Numbered from the stretch's first letter, positions 10,511-22,740 are shown. The stretch is 64,000 nucleotides of DNA from Rhytidiadelphus loreus (GCA_947034895.1 OX344763.1:17577001-17641000), one strand, 5' to 3'. Notes: generated by a model not told the origin, from the letters alone. Numbers and translations: made by a program.

Positions 10511-12686
10511 ATGTGGCCCGACATCTTGGTGCCGCAGCCACACACCCTTGACTTCATCTACGACCCCAAGTCTCAGACACGGAGGCTCCAGGACCCCGAC
10601 CCCATGGAGAGCGAGTCTTCGGATGATGAAAGAGAGGGCAAGGAGGAATCGCAAGAAGGCGCCCTCAACCTCCGCGATGGAAGTGACTCCGACTCGGAAG
10701 TGGAGAAGGAGAAGAAGGACGAGGACGAGGACGAGGACGACGAGGACAAGGAAGAGGACAAGGACGACGAGGACAAGGACAAAGATGAAGACGTCGACCG
10801 CGCGGGAGGGTGAGACGACGAAGGCGACGACGTTTCAGACCACGGAGATGCCTCTATGTCCGGCGTCCACTCTCTTTAGAAGGAGACGGATCAGACCGCG
10901 CGGTCTGATTCGACGCCAACCTCCCCTCGGCGCTCGAGTGCGCCGCTGCGCAAGAATCAGACCACGCGGTCTGATTCGACACCAGCCTCCCCGCGGCGCT
11001 CGAGTGCGCCGCCGTGCAGGAATCAGACCGCGTGGTCTGATATGCACCCGCACACTCCTCTCTCTCCTTCCAACCCCTCGTCTCCCTCCGCAAACCAACG
11101 ACTGTCCCCTCCACCTCCATCTCCTCGCACTCCCTCTACTTCCCCCCGACCTGAAGATCCGGCCCTGCAATCGGATCCCGTCACCCAATCTTCCGAGGAT
11201 CGCCGCGCTCCAGTTCTGACCGCGCGGTCTGAAACACGGGCACATGCCTCCTGCGTTCCCACTCCCCGACCACAGGCGGCTGCAGTGGAGGTGTCCACTC
11301 CTGCGGAGGAGTCTCTTCCGCCCCCTCCCCCGAGAATGCTCATTCAGGACCTGTAGGCTGATTTGGCTGAATTGCAGAGCCTACTGTCTTCGGCCAGGCA
11401 AGCGGAGGTGGCGAGTGTGAGGACCGACCTCACCGCCTCTTCCGCAAATCCCAGTGATGACTCCCTGGAAAGTAGGATTCAGGCGTCGCAAGCGATTGTC
11501 CAGGAATTGAGGTCCATCTGCGATCCATCATCCATCCGATCTTAGTGGGGATGAGAACATGATGAAGTTGATCGGTGCGCAGGTCAGCGTCGACATCCTG
11601 GAGTCAGAACTGCTTGCTGCCAACGCGGGCGAGCTTCTGCTCATGGCCCATACGCGTGCCGTGTACCGGAAACTCGCCCTCGCGTCCACGAATACAAAGA
11701 GTAGCCCAATCGATCTGGACGAGATGGACGACGGGGACTTGGACAAGCGACTAGCCTTGGCAGCAACCAGTAGAGACGAGTACAACAAGATGGCCAAGGC
11801 CGCGGCGGAAGCGGCAACATCGGACGCGGGGACTGCAATCGAGGCAGGAGGGACTCCGGCCGCGGTGGACATGGACGCCAAACCTATCCACATGGACGTC
11901 AAGGCAGGGATCAACTTCGCGTACGTGGAGATGATGCTCGAGCGGGCAAGGGAGAGGCACTCGGGGGCGCTCGACAAGCGCAATGACGCCATCGACAACC
12001 TCGTGAGGGATTTAAGGGAGAAGGATCGGGAGCTCAAGAGGGAGAGGGAGGAGAGGGAGCGGGTGATGGAGGAGAAGAAGGTGAAGCGGAAGGCCAAGAA
12101 GGCGCAGAAGGAGAAGGAACTCGCGGAGGAGCGAAGGCTGCAGGCGATGAAGGAAATGGAGTACAGGAGGGATCGCGAGACGAACACTTTGCTGCTCAAG
12201 CAACTGCAGGAGCAGATTCTGGCGAAGCAGGCCGCGCAGGCAAGTGCCCCTCCGATGGCTGCGACTCCCATTCCTGTGAGCGAGCTCCACAACGTCTCCG
12301 GAGTCTCCATCACAAATTCGATTTCCGCCGCCACGGCCACCGCAGCGTCCGGATTTCGACAGCTGGGTTCAGGAGAGGCTGCAAATATTTTGGTGAGTGT
12401 CGTTGACAATCCAGACAGATTCGATGACCTAGCCCTCAGTCAATTTCTGTTTGTGCATGTCATTGGGCTAGTGCATCGTCCGAGCATCCACGACGATGAC
12501 CCTTACGACTTGGAAGTCGACTTGGGAGATATGGAGGTCTCCTTCACTAACTTGATCCAGCAGTATGCTCCCTTGCAGGCCCCAATCGCTCTGGCGCTGC
12601 CCCCTACGAGGCACGAGGAGCATGCGCCAGTCGACTCACCCTCCGACGACGTCCAGACTCCCACGGTGGGTAACCCCTCCACATAG
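10511..12686 (+). pseudogene. Gene C1, N-terminal half: acidic and coiled-coil region
   Basis: A CAG acceptor-like site precedes an ATG at 10511. The frame holds to 11545 but contains TGA at 10811 and TAG at 10877 and 11354. A shift of one base near 11530-11545 moves it to the frame that runs from 11559 to TAG at 12684. In order it encodes a WPD-containing start, a long Glu/Asp block, a 66-bp in-phase repeat carrying palindromes, a Pro/Ser-rich linker, and a strong Arg/Glu/Lys coiled coil at about 11.99-12.23 kb. The order matches gene C2 (42.8-43.8 kb), where an acidic part and coiled coil also precede an FCP1-like domain. GC content is far above that of its neighbours. Confidence 0.5.
10891..11040 (+). 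repeat. 66-bp coding repeat carrying an 18-bp palindrome
   Basis: TCAGACCGCGCGGTCTGA is perfect at 10891-10908. One-mismatch copies lie at 10957 and 11023, exactly 66 bp apart, so the repeat stays in phase (22 codons). Isolated copies lie at 11215 (one mismatch) and 15525 (perfect). Confidence 0.85.
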
Positions 12687-13048
12687 CTCCCCATCTTTTG
12701 AATTGCGCTTCCAGGTGTGGAAGCTATGTGAGGGTGTTATGTCGGGCCGATCGAAGGTTGTCTCGACGGGTCCACCGTCCATGGAGCGACAAGCCCATAG
12801 ATGTAGGAGCCCTTTTGGCAAGGCCTGTGACGATTTTAGTTGTACAGACGTGATTTTCGGATTGTTCGTGAAACACTGTTCGTAATGTTTGTACAAACAT
12901 TGTATTCTATTTGTAATATATCGGTTTCATTTTTTGGCAATTCGTGTTTTGGGGAATTCGTAGCGTTGAGTGATGTGCAATGTAGAGTGTTGTGCATTGT
13001 GCTTTCTATTCCGAGTCCTTTTGGGCAATCTAGTTACGCTCTTGTCAA

Positions 13049-14979
13049 TTGGCATTTGCGGTTCAAGGTGGCCATGCTCTTGGGTTGGGCGAAGAGTCTG
13101 CACTGGTACTCCGTCGACCGAGTTGCCCTCCTTGTCTGCCACCGATGGCACTAGAGGCTCCCGCCATTGCTGAAGTCCCCCCTCCGGTCTCTGCGGTGGA
13201 ACTCCCCCCTCCGCAAGTTGCACAGGTCGTGTCTCCCATCGTAGCGGGTGTCCAGACTCGCGCCGCCACGAGGCGTGCCACCACTCCCGTCGCGGCCACC
13301 ACTCCGGATGTAACAAAGGTGAGGCTCGATCTCCTTGCATCCCTGTGCTCACTGCCTCCGTAGCGCTTGCCTACATAGTTTGTAGGGATTGGACGTGGAT
13401 CTCGTTTAGAAATAGTATGATAATGGACAAGGGTTCACGTCTATGTTCAAGCCTCCCACACCTGTTGCGGGGGGGCGCATTTTCAATTGTGGACTCTCGT
13501 TTATTCAATTTTCAAATACTACTTTGAACAAGGGATTTCGCATATGCAGGCCTCGTTGCCGTTGCCTGCGGCGCTGCCTCCCGTTGCTTTGCCCTTGTAT
13601 AGTTATTTTGTTGTCTTGGAGTTGGAAGGAGTCCTATGCCAAGTTGAGCACGTCGGGCCCCTCGGATCCGTTCGCTCGCCCGCAGCAAGCGCACCATCGG
13701 AGGACGATTACGATCCGACAAAACGCCACGTCTTCGGCAAGTTCTCCCTCTCGTGTCGTCCGGAAGTGCGCGAATTCCTCAAAGGCCTCGCGAAGAGGTT
13801 TCGCTTGTCTATGTGGACGAGGCTGCTGGCCGTCGTGGCTAATCCCATGATCGATTTCCTCTTCCGCGGCTTGGAGCGCTTGTCCATGCGCGTGCTCACG
13901 CTCGAGGACTGCACCTCCATCGTAGAGAGACGATCGTGGCAGTTCAGGGTTGTCATCGTCACGTCCTGTCCGTCCGTCAGGATTCAACCCTGGCGTCCGT
14001 GAGGATTAAAAAAAAAAAAAAAAAGAATTTTTTTTTTTTTTTTTTTTTTTCGCTAGACGGTCCGTCCGTCGACCTGGACGGGTGGTCTGTCCACCTTGAC
14101 GGGTAGTCCGTCCACTGGGACGGTCGGGCCGTCACCTGGACGGTCAAATTGTCGACCTGAACGGTGGACGGATGGCCGTCCAGGTCGACGGACAGGCCGT
14201 CCAAAAAAAAAAAATTTTTTTTTTTTTTGACGACCTGGCTGTTCACTGGTTTGCTCCAGGGTGCCAAACTGGCTGTCAAAAAAAAAAAAAAATTTTTTTT
14301 TTTTTTTTTTTTTTGGGCTGACGGCAATACCGACGCGTCAGGATGGACGCGTCATGACATCCGGATGTGAAAAGCCCACGTCACGTCCGGATAGACAACC
14401 CTGTGGCGGTTGTGCAAGTGTAGGCCCCCCCCACACCTCCCCTCGTTGCCTTGTCCGGCGCACCCCTACCAACCCGAGTGGGATACCGACGTGGACGAGG
14501 ACACGTACGTTCAGTTCCCCGACCATCCCAAGGGGAGGCTGAGGCTCAAGGTTCTGCACAAGGCCGTCTGGGACAGAGATAGGTTCAAATCCGACACGTT
14601 CAGGGCCAATTCTAGCAACACACTGCTCATCGATTCCTCCCCCGAGAGTAGCATCCTCAATCCTGTGCACAATGCCATCTTCCCGTTGTCGTACATTGGC
14701 AGCCCGCACGATTCCACCCTAGACAGGATGTTGCGACTCTATCTCAAGGGCATGCTAGAGTCCGGTCTTAGCGTGTCGCAGTACGTGTCTCGGAATCTGT
14801 TTTTCGGAAACCTCACGACGCCCTCTGTCAGACTCAATGTGCGCGGATTAGCTGCGTTGCAGGACAGGTCTCTCTTGCTGGAGTATCCAAAGTTCGTCGG
14901 CACGTACAGTAGAGACGGGAACGATCATTTCGTCTGTCGAAGAGCGAAGCACGTGGTGCAAAAGAAAGAAAAGGGTTGA
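13049..14979 (+). pseudogene. Gene C1, C-terminal half: FCP1-like phosphatase domain split by a MITE
   Basis: A Pro-rich exon ends at 13318 (AAG|GTGAGG) and joins in phase to an exon at 13550 (TATGCAG|GCC). The second exon encodes an FCP1/NIF-type HAD domain: FVVLELEGVLC, then RPEVREFL and LSMW. At 13945-14403 a hAT-type MITE interrupts it. Deleting the MITE plus one target copy rejoins the frame at 14412. The domain then closes with WDRDRF and NTLLIDSSP, and the ORF ends at TGA 14977. FCP1-like enzymes dephosphorylate the RNA polymerase II tail using DxDGT. Here the motif is ELEGV and the later acidic pair is DS, so catalysis is unlikely even without the insertion. Confidence 0.6.
13945..14403. 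mobile_element. hAT-type MITE inserted in gene C1
   Basis: The element starts CAGGGTTGTC and ends GACAACCCTG (10-bp inverted ends). It is flanked by an 8-bp target duplication, TGGCAGTT at 13937 and TGGCGGTT at 14404 (7 of 8 match). Inside are long A and T tracts and many GACGGTCCGTCC-like words. No coding capacity is present, so a hAT transposase acting in trans is inferred. Confidence 0.8.
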
Positions 14980-15926
14980 TGCACCAAGCGGAAATGGATG
15001 GGTGTGCAGGGGCTGCGCCGCGTTCGCGCTATCAGCGGGCACTCCGTCGACAGTGCGTGAAGGGGCCTTCGACGGATGAAGCGACGGCGGACCCAGACGA
15101 CGGAAGGAGTGGGCTCCTCCGACAGTTGCGAGGCGCCGGGTGAGGACGTGACCTCGACTTCCCTATAAGAAATCACTGCTGACGAGCGCGTGGTGCGACA
15201 GTGTACGTATGTAGTAAGGTGGGTTGTTTGCTCCCTTGGAATGAATTGAGGTACGCAGGGGACGACGGATGAGTTTGATGGAGAAACAATTTTTTCCCGC
15301 CCTACACTAGGCTGTAGTCTAGGATGGGGTGAAATTGTTTGTCCATCGAATACTCCGTTGCTCCTCTTTTCCCACTCTGAACTTTATCTTTCCGGAGCTC
15401 GTCCAAAAAATCGCAATCATGTTTGCACGGTCGTGACCATTATCTTCGTTGTGCAAGATCCCTCCGGGCAGTCACCTCCCCAAGTGGCCGACGCGATGAA
15501 GGTTGGAGTGTCAGCGCCTGCAATTCAGACCGCGCGGTCTGAACCGTGGGTAGCATCCTCAACTCGTTTGCGAAGGTTACGACGAAAGGCTGCACAGTCG
15601 CGTTTCAAGTCCAAAGTCCGGTCTACCCTTCATTGCTCTTAGTAATAGCTCCACACTAACATTGCTGAACGTGGACTCATGATGAGCCACGGATGACTTT
15701 CCCATACAACATAAATGACATTTACAAATGCATCTCATTAGAGATATTTTAGAAACATTTTCAGAATTTTAGAAACATTTTTAGTTCATCATTCTTGTCA
15801 ACAATATACTCTTTCCCACATTGGATAGACTAATACAAATAGCCGCATTTTTTTAACACGAGTCCCCGATCTCATAGAGCGTGGTTCCCTTCGTCGTAAC
15901 ATCATTTCACCAACGCCAGTAGGCAT
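14980..15926. other. 3' flank of gene C1, with a hairpin and a solitary palindrome
   Basis: There is no supported gene. Around 15284-15345 an imperfect inverted repeat (AAACAATTTTTTCCCGCCCTA and its near-complement ending AAATTGTTT) can form a hairpin. A perfect TCAGACCGCGCGGTCTGA lies at 15525-15542, 4.3 kb from its relatives in C1. Confidence 0.5.
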
Positions 15927-18066
15927 CTATTTGCCGATCATATCGTGTGGGTGGTCGTTGTAGGGCACCTTGAGAAGGTCCGGAAAATATTCGTCCATTG
16001 TAGTGCTGACCAATTCATTCGATGTCAACGTGCTGGATGGATCGTTGTTGAACTCGTCTCTTGTGTGGAGCGGATGCACCTTACGTTCACGGGACTTCCA
16101 AGGGCAACCACGGGAGGCGTTGCCATGAACCCCTCCCTCTACAAGGTACTTTTCGTAGAATAGTGCTGGATTGTGTCCTTGTTTTTCACGTTCCAATTTG
16201 TTGTTGGTGTAGATATACACCAACATCTCAACCTTCTTTGTGGCTACGCGATTACGCACTTTATCGTGTACAAACGAATACATGCTCCAGTTTCTTTCAT
16301 AAGATGATGCTAAGCATGTCAGAGACAAAACTCTCCTTGCTATTTTTGGAAGAGCGTTCCCACCCACACGATTCCACCATTGATGAGGCAACAAGTTACA
16401 TTGAGTAACATCTGGAGCCTCTTGTAATGGATCAAAGGGACCCGACTTCTCTTCAAATTCCGTCAACTCAGCAATTGCTTCATCTTCATCCACATTCAAT
16501 GGTCCGCTCAATTTTCTGATGACTCGATTCAATGCCCACTTTGCCTCTCCATTGTTATGAAGCTCTTCCACATCTGTCAAATACAGGTTCAACAATGCCC
16601 CTGCATAATGGAGGTCCGTGCGCATCAACTTCCAACGAGCATCAAATTGTTTTAGGAACTTCGTCGCGGTCTGCTCATCAAGAAAGAACAGAGCCTCCTT
16701 TAAAGTGCACACGTGCTGACAAAGGCTACTCATTATTATCCAAGCTTTCGGCATCGCCGGTATTTTGCCATTGAACTGGCGCAGAGCAAGAATCACTGGA
16801 AGAACCATGTGCTGGAAATTACCGCATTCCACCCAAAACACTTCCGAAACTATGTCCTCTCGCGCTTTACGGGCTTGCTCTTTTGTAATGAGTCTGTTTG
16901 TTCTGCTGACCAAACTATTCTCAAATGGCATATACGTCTCGTCCCCCACCACGAATTGAAGCGCTTGTTTGCACTCTACCAAACGGTCCATCATGAGAAA
17001 ATGCACTGCAAAGCGTGTGGCCGCGGGAAGTAGGGTTGTACACCGCGACACTGCGACAGACAGACGTTGCGCGACGTCTAGTAGAGCCCACGCGACATCA
17101 AGTTGACCAAACGTTAAGTTGACTTTAAAAAAAATCCTCCTTTGTTTACGATTTTGACATATTCAAGTCTTATTCTTATAAAGTGTCTCAATTTAATAAA
17201 TACACATAACATTTTAAATTCAGGTTCATAATTATAGTGAGATTTCAAAGTTTTTTTGGCTGTGAAAATGGCCCTACTCAACAACATGTCTAGTCAACTC
17301 GACACTTCGTGACACGCGACATGCGACGTCAGACGTCATACACGACACCAAAACTCAAAAATATGTCAGACAAGACAACCCTGGCGGGAAGTCTCAATGA
17401 CTTCTTCGGCGAGTACTTACGGAAAAGACCCAAAGTCAAGTGGTATTTCTTTATAAACTTCACAATTGCCCTGGCCTTATCCACTAGATCTTTGATCCTT
17501 TTTTCCTTTCCCCAGTCTTCCAAAAGTAAGTCCAATATATGTGCGGCACATCCTTGCGTATACATGTGGGGATACCTTGCTTGCAACTCGCGCATTGACC
17601 CTGTCATTACGGAAGCATTGTCTATACACAATTGGACAATATTTCCTGGTCCCACCTGCTCTATGTAGGTAGCCATTGTATTGACCGTATACGCCATGTC
17701 TTTCCTCTCTCCTGTGGTGTCAACCGATCCCAGGAAGACATCACCTGCAGGGCAAACGAGCATCATATTCAACAAGGGACGGTGATTCTTATCTGACCAT
17801 CCATCTGAACAGATAGTGGCTCCATATTGGGTAATAGAACTCTTTGTTCGACTACTGACCATTTTCGTAACAGCCTCCTTCTTCACATCAAGTAGTTTAG
17901 TGCGCACCGCATTGTACGATGGCAGGGAATATGGAAATCCACAGGGTAAATGCACACTACGGTGGACCATTTTTGGCAGCTTAGAAGTCCTTTTTCTGAA
18001 GCAACTGGTCCGTTCGGGTAACTGGGCGGGTAAGAGACCGATGTCGGGTTTCAAAATTGGGTTCAT
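15927..18066 (-). pseudogene. hAT transposase split by a hAT MITE
   Basis: Two minus-strand frames meet at the MITE at 17031-17383. Removing the MITE plus one 8-bp target copy (361 bp) joins them in frame into about 593 codons. The upstream part has DUF659-like features: YSLPSYNAVRTKLL, a first catalytic Asp in SDGWSD and a second in CIDNASVM. The junction recreates LPAATRFAVHF, a typical hAT motif. The end carries the dimerisation motif SSYERNWSMYSFVHDKVRNR. The usual N-terminal BED zinc finger is absent, so the copy is 5'-truncated or lacks an exon. The stop is TAG at 15927-15929. The family cuts and pastes DNA with 8-bp target duplications. Confidence 0.85.
17031..17383. mobile_element. 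hAT-type MITE inside the hAT transposase gene
   Basis: The element runs from TAGGGTTGT to ACAACCCTG, a 9-bp inverted end with one mismatch at the first base. It is flanked by a perfect 8-bp duplication, GCGGGAAG, at 17023-17030 and 17384-17391. It is 353 bp with no coding capacity. Confidence 0.9.
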
Positions 18067-19245
18067 CTAGTCTGTCGATGTGGGAGGATCGTGCGGCTCA
18101 CAGTTCGTCTCTCTTCTTTGGTTGTCACTCTCGGGCCCCTGGAACGTTTTTGCGCTTATTGTTGCCTTTCCATTTTTTGGATTGCCAGCTATGGTATTCT
18201 AGGTTAAGCGCTTTCGTCCTCCCGATTAGGTGGGCTTGTATGCTAGGATTGAAGTTGCATCCGAGGAGGATTGAGAGCAAGATCACTGCAAAACCAGGTG
18301 ATAATCGAATTTCAGTTTTCTTATGGTTAAGGTTTGCCAGTTCCGCTACGTCTACGAACACAGTGCGTATGTTCTCTTCTCTCGTTTTTGCACCTTATAG
18401 TTGGAGTCTTCACACATATGGCAAGCGGCTGCATGAACTTGGCTATGGCCGATGGTATGCTTTGACAGATCTCTAGGGTTCCGACACGAGTGTGCGTGAG
18501 AAGCGATTTGGAGATGTGCTTGATTTGCTTAAGACGATCGTCGAACGGTATATTTTAGAGGATTGATTTCAGCCTGCTTGGGCCATTACAAGTGTCGAGT
18601 TTCTTCTCCTCCGTGTTTGACAGATCTCTACTAGAGTGAACTCTAATCCCTAGGGAACTGTGATTCGATTTGCCTTTCGCCGTTGTCAGGCGTTGAGTTT
18701 TATTGCTCTCTTGTAGGCGGTCTTGTTATGCTTGGCAAAACTCCCTGGGGGTTTAAGGTGTGGAAAGCAGCTGCACAAACTTGGGTAGGATTATCTTGCA
18801 CTTGGTCGGGATTTGAATACAGGTCGATTAGGGTTTAGTTGCACCTCGATAGGGTTGCCGAAGACAAATAGTTGGAGCTTCAGGGACAAGGTTTAGGGTG
18901 CACTTGGCTACTGATTTTGGTCTAAAGGCTAGAGCTTCATGGAGACGAGCAGAAGGGTCTGAGGAGTTCGAGGTAAGTGTTTCACAAATCTATTGCCCCA
19001 TTTTGAGACAGTTTTCAATTAGAATAAGGATTACAATCATCTTGTTGTTCGTCTGTTCAGATATAAATTTGTTTGCTTGCACTTGGACAGGATTTACTTG
19101 TACTTCATAGGATATGTCTTTATGTTTAGAGCTGAAGGTAAAACTGGTTAGGATGAACTTGCTCCAATTTGAGTTTAGGGTGCGGTTGACTGCTCTTTCA
19201 TTGATGTTGTAGTTGCTGTTTGGTGATGCAAGGAGGGAGACCTGA
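18067..19245. other. Leader region upstream of the transposase-like gene
   Basis: There is no long open frame. Repeated phrases such as TTAGGGT with GCACTTGG suggest duplicated non-coding leader sequence. It could contain the promoter and 5' UTR of the gene starting at 19246, but I see no decisive signal. Confidence 0.3.
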
Positions 19246-22200
19246 ATGGGGGCAGCTGTGATACAAGATGCAAGAAATGGCCGCAAAAGGTTGCCTCCAC
19301 AGGAACGAGCAGTGCGGCAAGTCCTACAGGCTAGGCAACGAAGAAACGGTTATGCCGAAGAAGAAGAGCGACTAGCATCTCAAAATGCCAGCAAAGCCTC
19401 GTCACGAAGACGGCATGTCGAAGCCAATAGGGCTCGTGATAGTGAAGGACAGTGTGAGTTTGATGATAGTTTTGAATTTGATGTTGCTGGTGTTGGGCAA
19501 GACCACATGGTAGATAGAGAGGAACGTAGGGTTGCACTTGTTATTGCCAATTTTATTAGTGAGAAATTGGATAGTTGTCGAGGGCCAAACAGTAAAAAAG
19601 TTGTCCTAGGACGAGTTCTAGATCATAAGAAAGTATTAGGGTTTCTTCCAGATCACATTTTATCCTCAAAGGTGGCAGCAGTATATGCGGACGTCGTGGG
19701 TGGTGTTTCAGCTCGTCTAAACCTGGTGAAGAGAGGAAATAGTGCATCTAAACTAGCAACTAAGTACGCAATTCTAGATGTCTCAGTTAGTTCACAGACG
19801 GGTCATTCGTCGGCCAGACAAGTAGCTAGAGTATTAGGAGTTCACCATCGTAATGTTTCAGCTGCCATAAATAGGCGGGAAGTGATCAATAGCAACGGAG
19901 ACTTTGTTTGCATGTTGGCAGTGCGCTCAAAACGCACAGATGGTTTGAGCAGTGAGGAACGGGCAATTATCATTCAGTGGTGGGTGGTAGAGACCCGAGT
20001 CTCACCCAACAAGAAGGACGTAACCCGAAAGTGGCTGTCAGTAGGTGTTTACGATACCAAACCGACACATTACCTACAGGAAACACAGGTAAATGCTTAC
20101 CTAAAACCACAATTGTAATCTGATGTTGCTTCAGTTCTGTCCATAGTATGTGCTTTCACGAACTCTAGTCCTTGAGAACACTACTAGAATCAGACTGAGG
20201 TGGTAAGGACTAACTTGGGCAGAGGTCTTCTTCTTGTCAATATTGGCTGAACCAAATGTGCATACTAGTGGAAATGTTTCTTCCTATCAATAGTCCTCAG
20301 TTACACGATGTGCATACGAGGAACTTAAAGAGAAACTTGCCTAAGATGTCTACAGTTAAGTCCTGCTCATGCACTGTAGAGTTCTATTATACTGTATTAT
20401 AGTAATTTTTAATGAATTCATGTTCATTATGTACATTACTTTCTCATTTGAAGTCCCTTTGCATATAGTAGGGTGTAGTGAGTGGAATGAATTGTACTAT
20501 TCTCCACATGTTCACTATAGTATGAGTACTGTGAAGTCCACGATTGTAGTATGAGTACTGTGAAGTTCACGAAAGTACTGTAAGGGTTCATTCCTAGTAG
20601 TTTGAAGTACCTGCGTAGTACTTTAAAGTCCAATATAAGTGCAACAAGGTCTACTTTGAATACACTGAAGTGCTAACCTTAGTGGACGTTTCATTTGAAG
20701 TCTATTGAGACTAGTATGGAAGTCCATATTAATAGACCACCCATGTGCTATGCTCCAGAGGACTTTGGTGGGGTTTGGGGTAAGGACTTCGATGGACAGC
20801 ATTGACTAATCACATACTAATTTTGATTGCATGCTATTATGTAGACACAATTTTTTATCCGCTTTGCAATGGCATTCCCAAGAATATCAGTGGCAGAGCG
20901 TTCATTTGGAATTTTGAAGCCTTTTCATGTGAAGAAGATCAGTGAAAGAAATACGTGATGTTGTATTTATCATGTTGAGGGGGATGAGATGCGAATGGCT
21001 CTGAACAAGTTGCGGGCAGGTAAGTCACTTGCCCTCAATTGCGAGCATTCTCCTGATGAGAAATGTGAAGCTTCTTGCATCCAATATGCAGGGTTAACTC
21101 AATTATGGCAATCTATTGTGTGCCCAAAAGGCGAATTTCATGAGTGGCACAATTTAAGTTGCTTGTATGGTCAGTGCCAGAACTGTGGGGTGAACACTAT
21201 GCCGCTTTGTCCTGACGAGGCTCAGGGGTCAGAGGGTAATTTAATGGAGTGGAGGAGGTTTGCTTTGGAAGAGACTATTTCCAAAAAGGGAAAAGTCTTG
21301 AAAAAGCTAAACTTGGTCTATAAGAAGACCACATCAGATGTTTTCTTGGAGTACTTTAAGCCTAAGTTGCAGGCATTTGTGACTCACAACTTCGTTGCTA
21401 GGTGGGAGGATAAGCAATTCAAACAGTGTTGTAAAACCTTCCCTAAAGACACGGTAGTGTCTATCGTGGATTATGCTGAAAACTACAAGTTTGAAATCCA
21501 AAATGAAGTGCAAAGCATGCATTGGCACTCGTATCAAGTGAGTATTTTTGTGCACATTTCTTATCGTCACAACCCCGATGCTAACCTTGCTGATCTTGAC
21601 TCCTTCATTCTTACAGAGTATCATTTCTACATTTCTGATGACAAGCATCATGACTCAGAGTTCATACAATATTGCTTTGGTCTGCATTGGGATCACATGG
21701 TCAGATCTGGCTTTACCCCTAAGCAACATTGGGTGTGGAGTGATGGATGTGCTAACCAGTTTAAGAGTAGTAGGCCTTGGTATTTTGTATCCAGATATCC
21801 CAATATGACGAATGGCTGCTCCATGCTTTGGAGCTTCTTTGGAAGTGGTCACGGCAAGGGTCCCCATGATGGAGTAGGTGCAGTTGTAAAGTCTTTTATT
21901 CGGAGAGAACAGCTAAAGGCTCATGGGCAGAAATTGCAATGTGCTAATGATGTGGTGAAATTTTTGCAAGCTCGGTTGGGTGAGAGGGTGCAGAGTACTT
22001 ACGGTAGTCGTAGTAAGCCAATGATCAGGTACTTCTGGGAAATACTAGAGTCTGATGTCCAGCCGCTTAGAGACAATAGTCACAATTGTGACGTTGTACA
22101 GGGGACGCGCAAAATACACTCTATTATGGCAACAAATAAGAACCAACTGGCCCAACTTATGGTAAAGCCTTTGGCTTGTTTTTGTGCATTTTGTACTGAC

Positions 22201-22740
22201 AACAAGTGGTCTGAATGTATAAATGTCCATTGGACTGGACAGTGGGAAGCAAAGTATTTGCAACCAACTGACACAGGATTTGTAAGAAGCTGCATGCTTG
22301 ACAATTGGGATGGTGTTTGGCAATGGGGAGATGACGGAGAGCTAATGGCGGCCTCTCTTGAAATTGGGGACAATGTGGCTGTGAATGCAGCTGCAGGCAA
22401 TAGTGAGGGGCAACCTTTTTGGCTCATCCGACTCACTAAGCCATTGCATCACGCTAAAGCTGATTTTATTTGTGAGTGGGGCACTGAAATTGAGCAAGGA
22501 GATGCAGTTGTGGGTGGACACTACTATCAGAGATGGGGTCACTCTGAGAGTTCTTACGTGCTCTTGAAAGACTCCCATCTGGTTTACTTGCATGCTTCCC
22601 ATATTCGGGCAGTGAAGTTTCTGATGCCTCCAAAGGACCACCGTGTCACTGGTAACGACATGGTTTACTCCTTACCAAAGGCGATAAGGATGCAGATCAT
22701 GTCTGTGCTAGCAGCTGCAGATGATTGTGCAGATGACTAA
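19246..22740 (+). pseudogene. Two-exon DDE-like transposase of unplaced family, one in-frame TGA
   Basis: Exon 1 (19246-20088) encodes a basic N-terminus and a helix-turn-helix-like ARQVARVLGVHHRNVSAAIN. A phase-0 intron (20089-20844, ACAG|GTAAAT to TATGTAG) leads to exon 2 (20845-22740, stop TAA). The total is about 912 codons. One TGA at 20956-20958 precedes CCIYHVEGDE. Exon 2 carries Cys-rich segments, then VSIVDYAENYKF, VWSDGCANQFK and FFGSGHGKGPHDGVGAV. These blocks recall transposon-encoded proteins common in animal genomes, and the two Asp-containing blocks fit a DDE nuclease. I cannot name the superfamily. Apart from the TGA the copy looks intact. The ATG at 19246 has a stop immediately upstream, so the start is plausible. 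Confidence 0.65.
20089..20844 (+). other. Intron of the transposase-like gene, rich in AAGTCCA and AGTACT words
   Basis: The borders are GT-AG, phase 0 on both sides. The interior repeats short words such as GAAGTCCA, AGTACTGTGAAGT and AGTACT, mostly between 20.5 and 20.75 kb. Confidence 0.6.

Noticed and set aside
9905..10654. Several overlapping frames of 75-144 codons around 10 kb
   Set aside because: Same composition effect, and they cross a MITE fragment and a palindrome.
11528..12409. 293-codon minus-strand frame opposite gene C1
   Set aside because: A Ser-rich mirror of the Glu/Lys/Arg coiled-coil frame on the plus strand, with no start context or domain.
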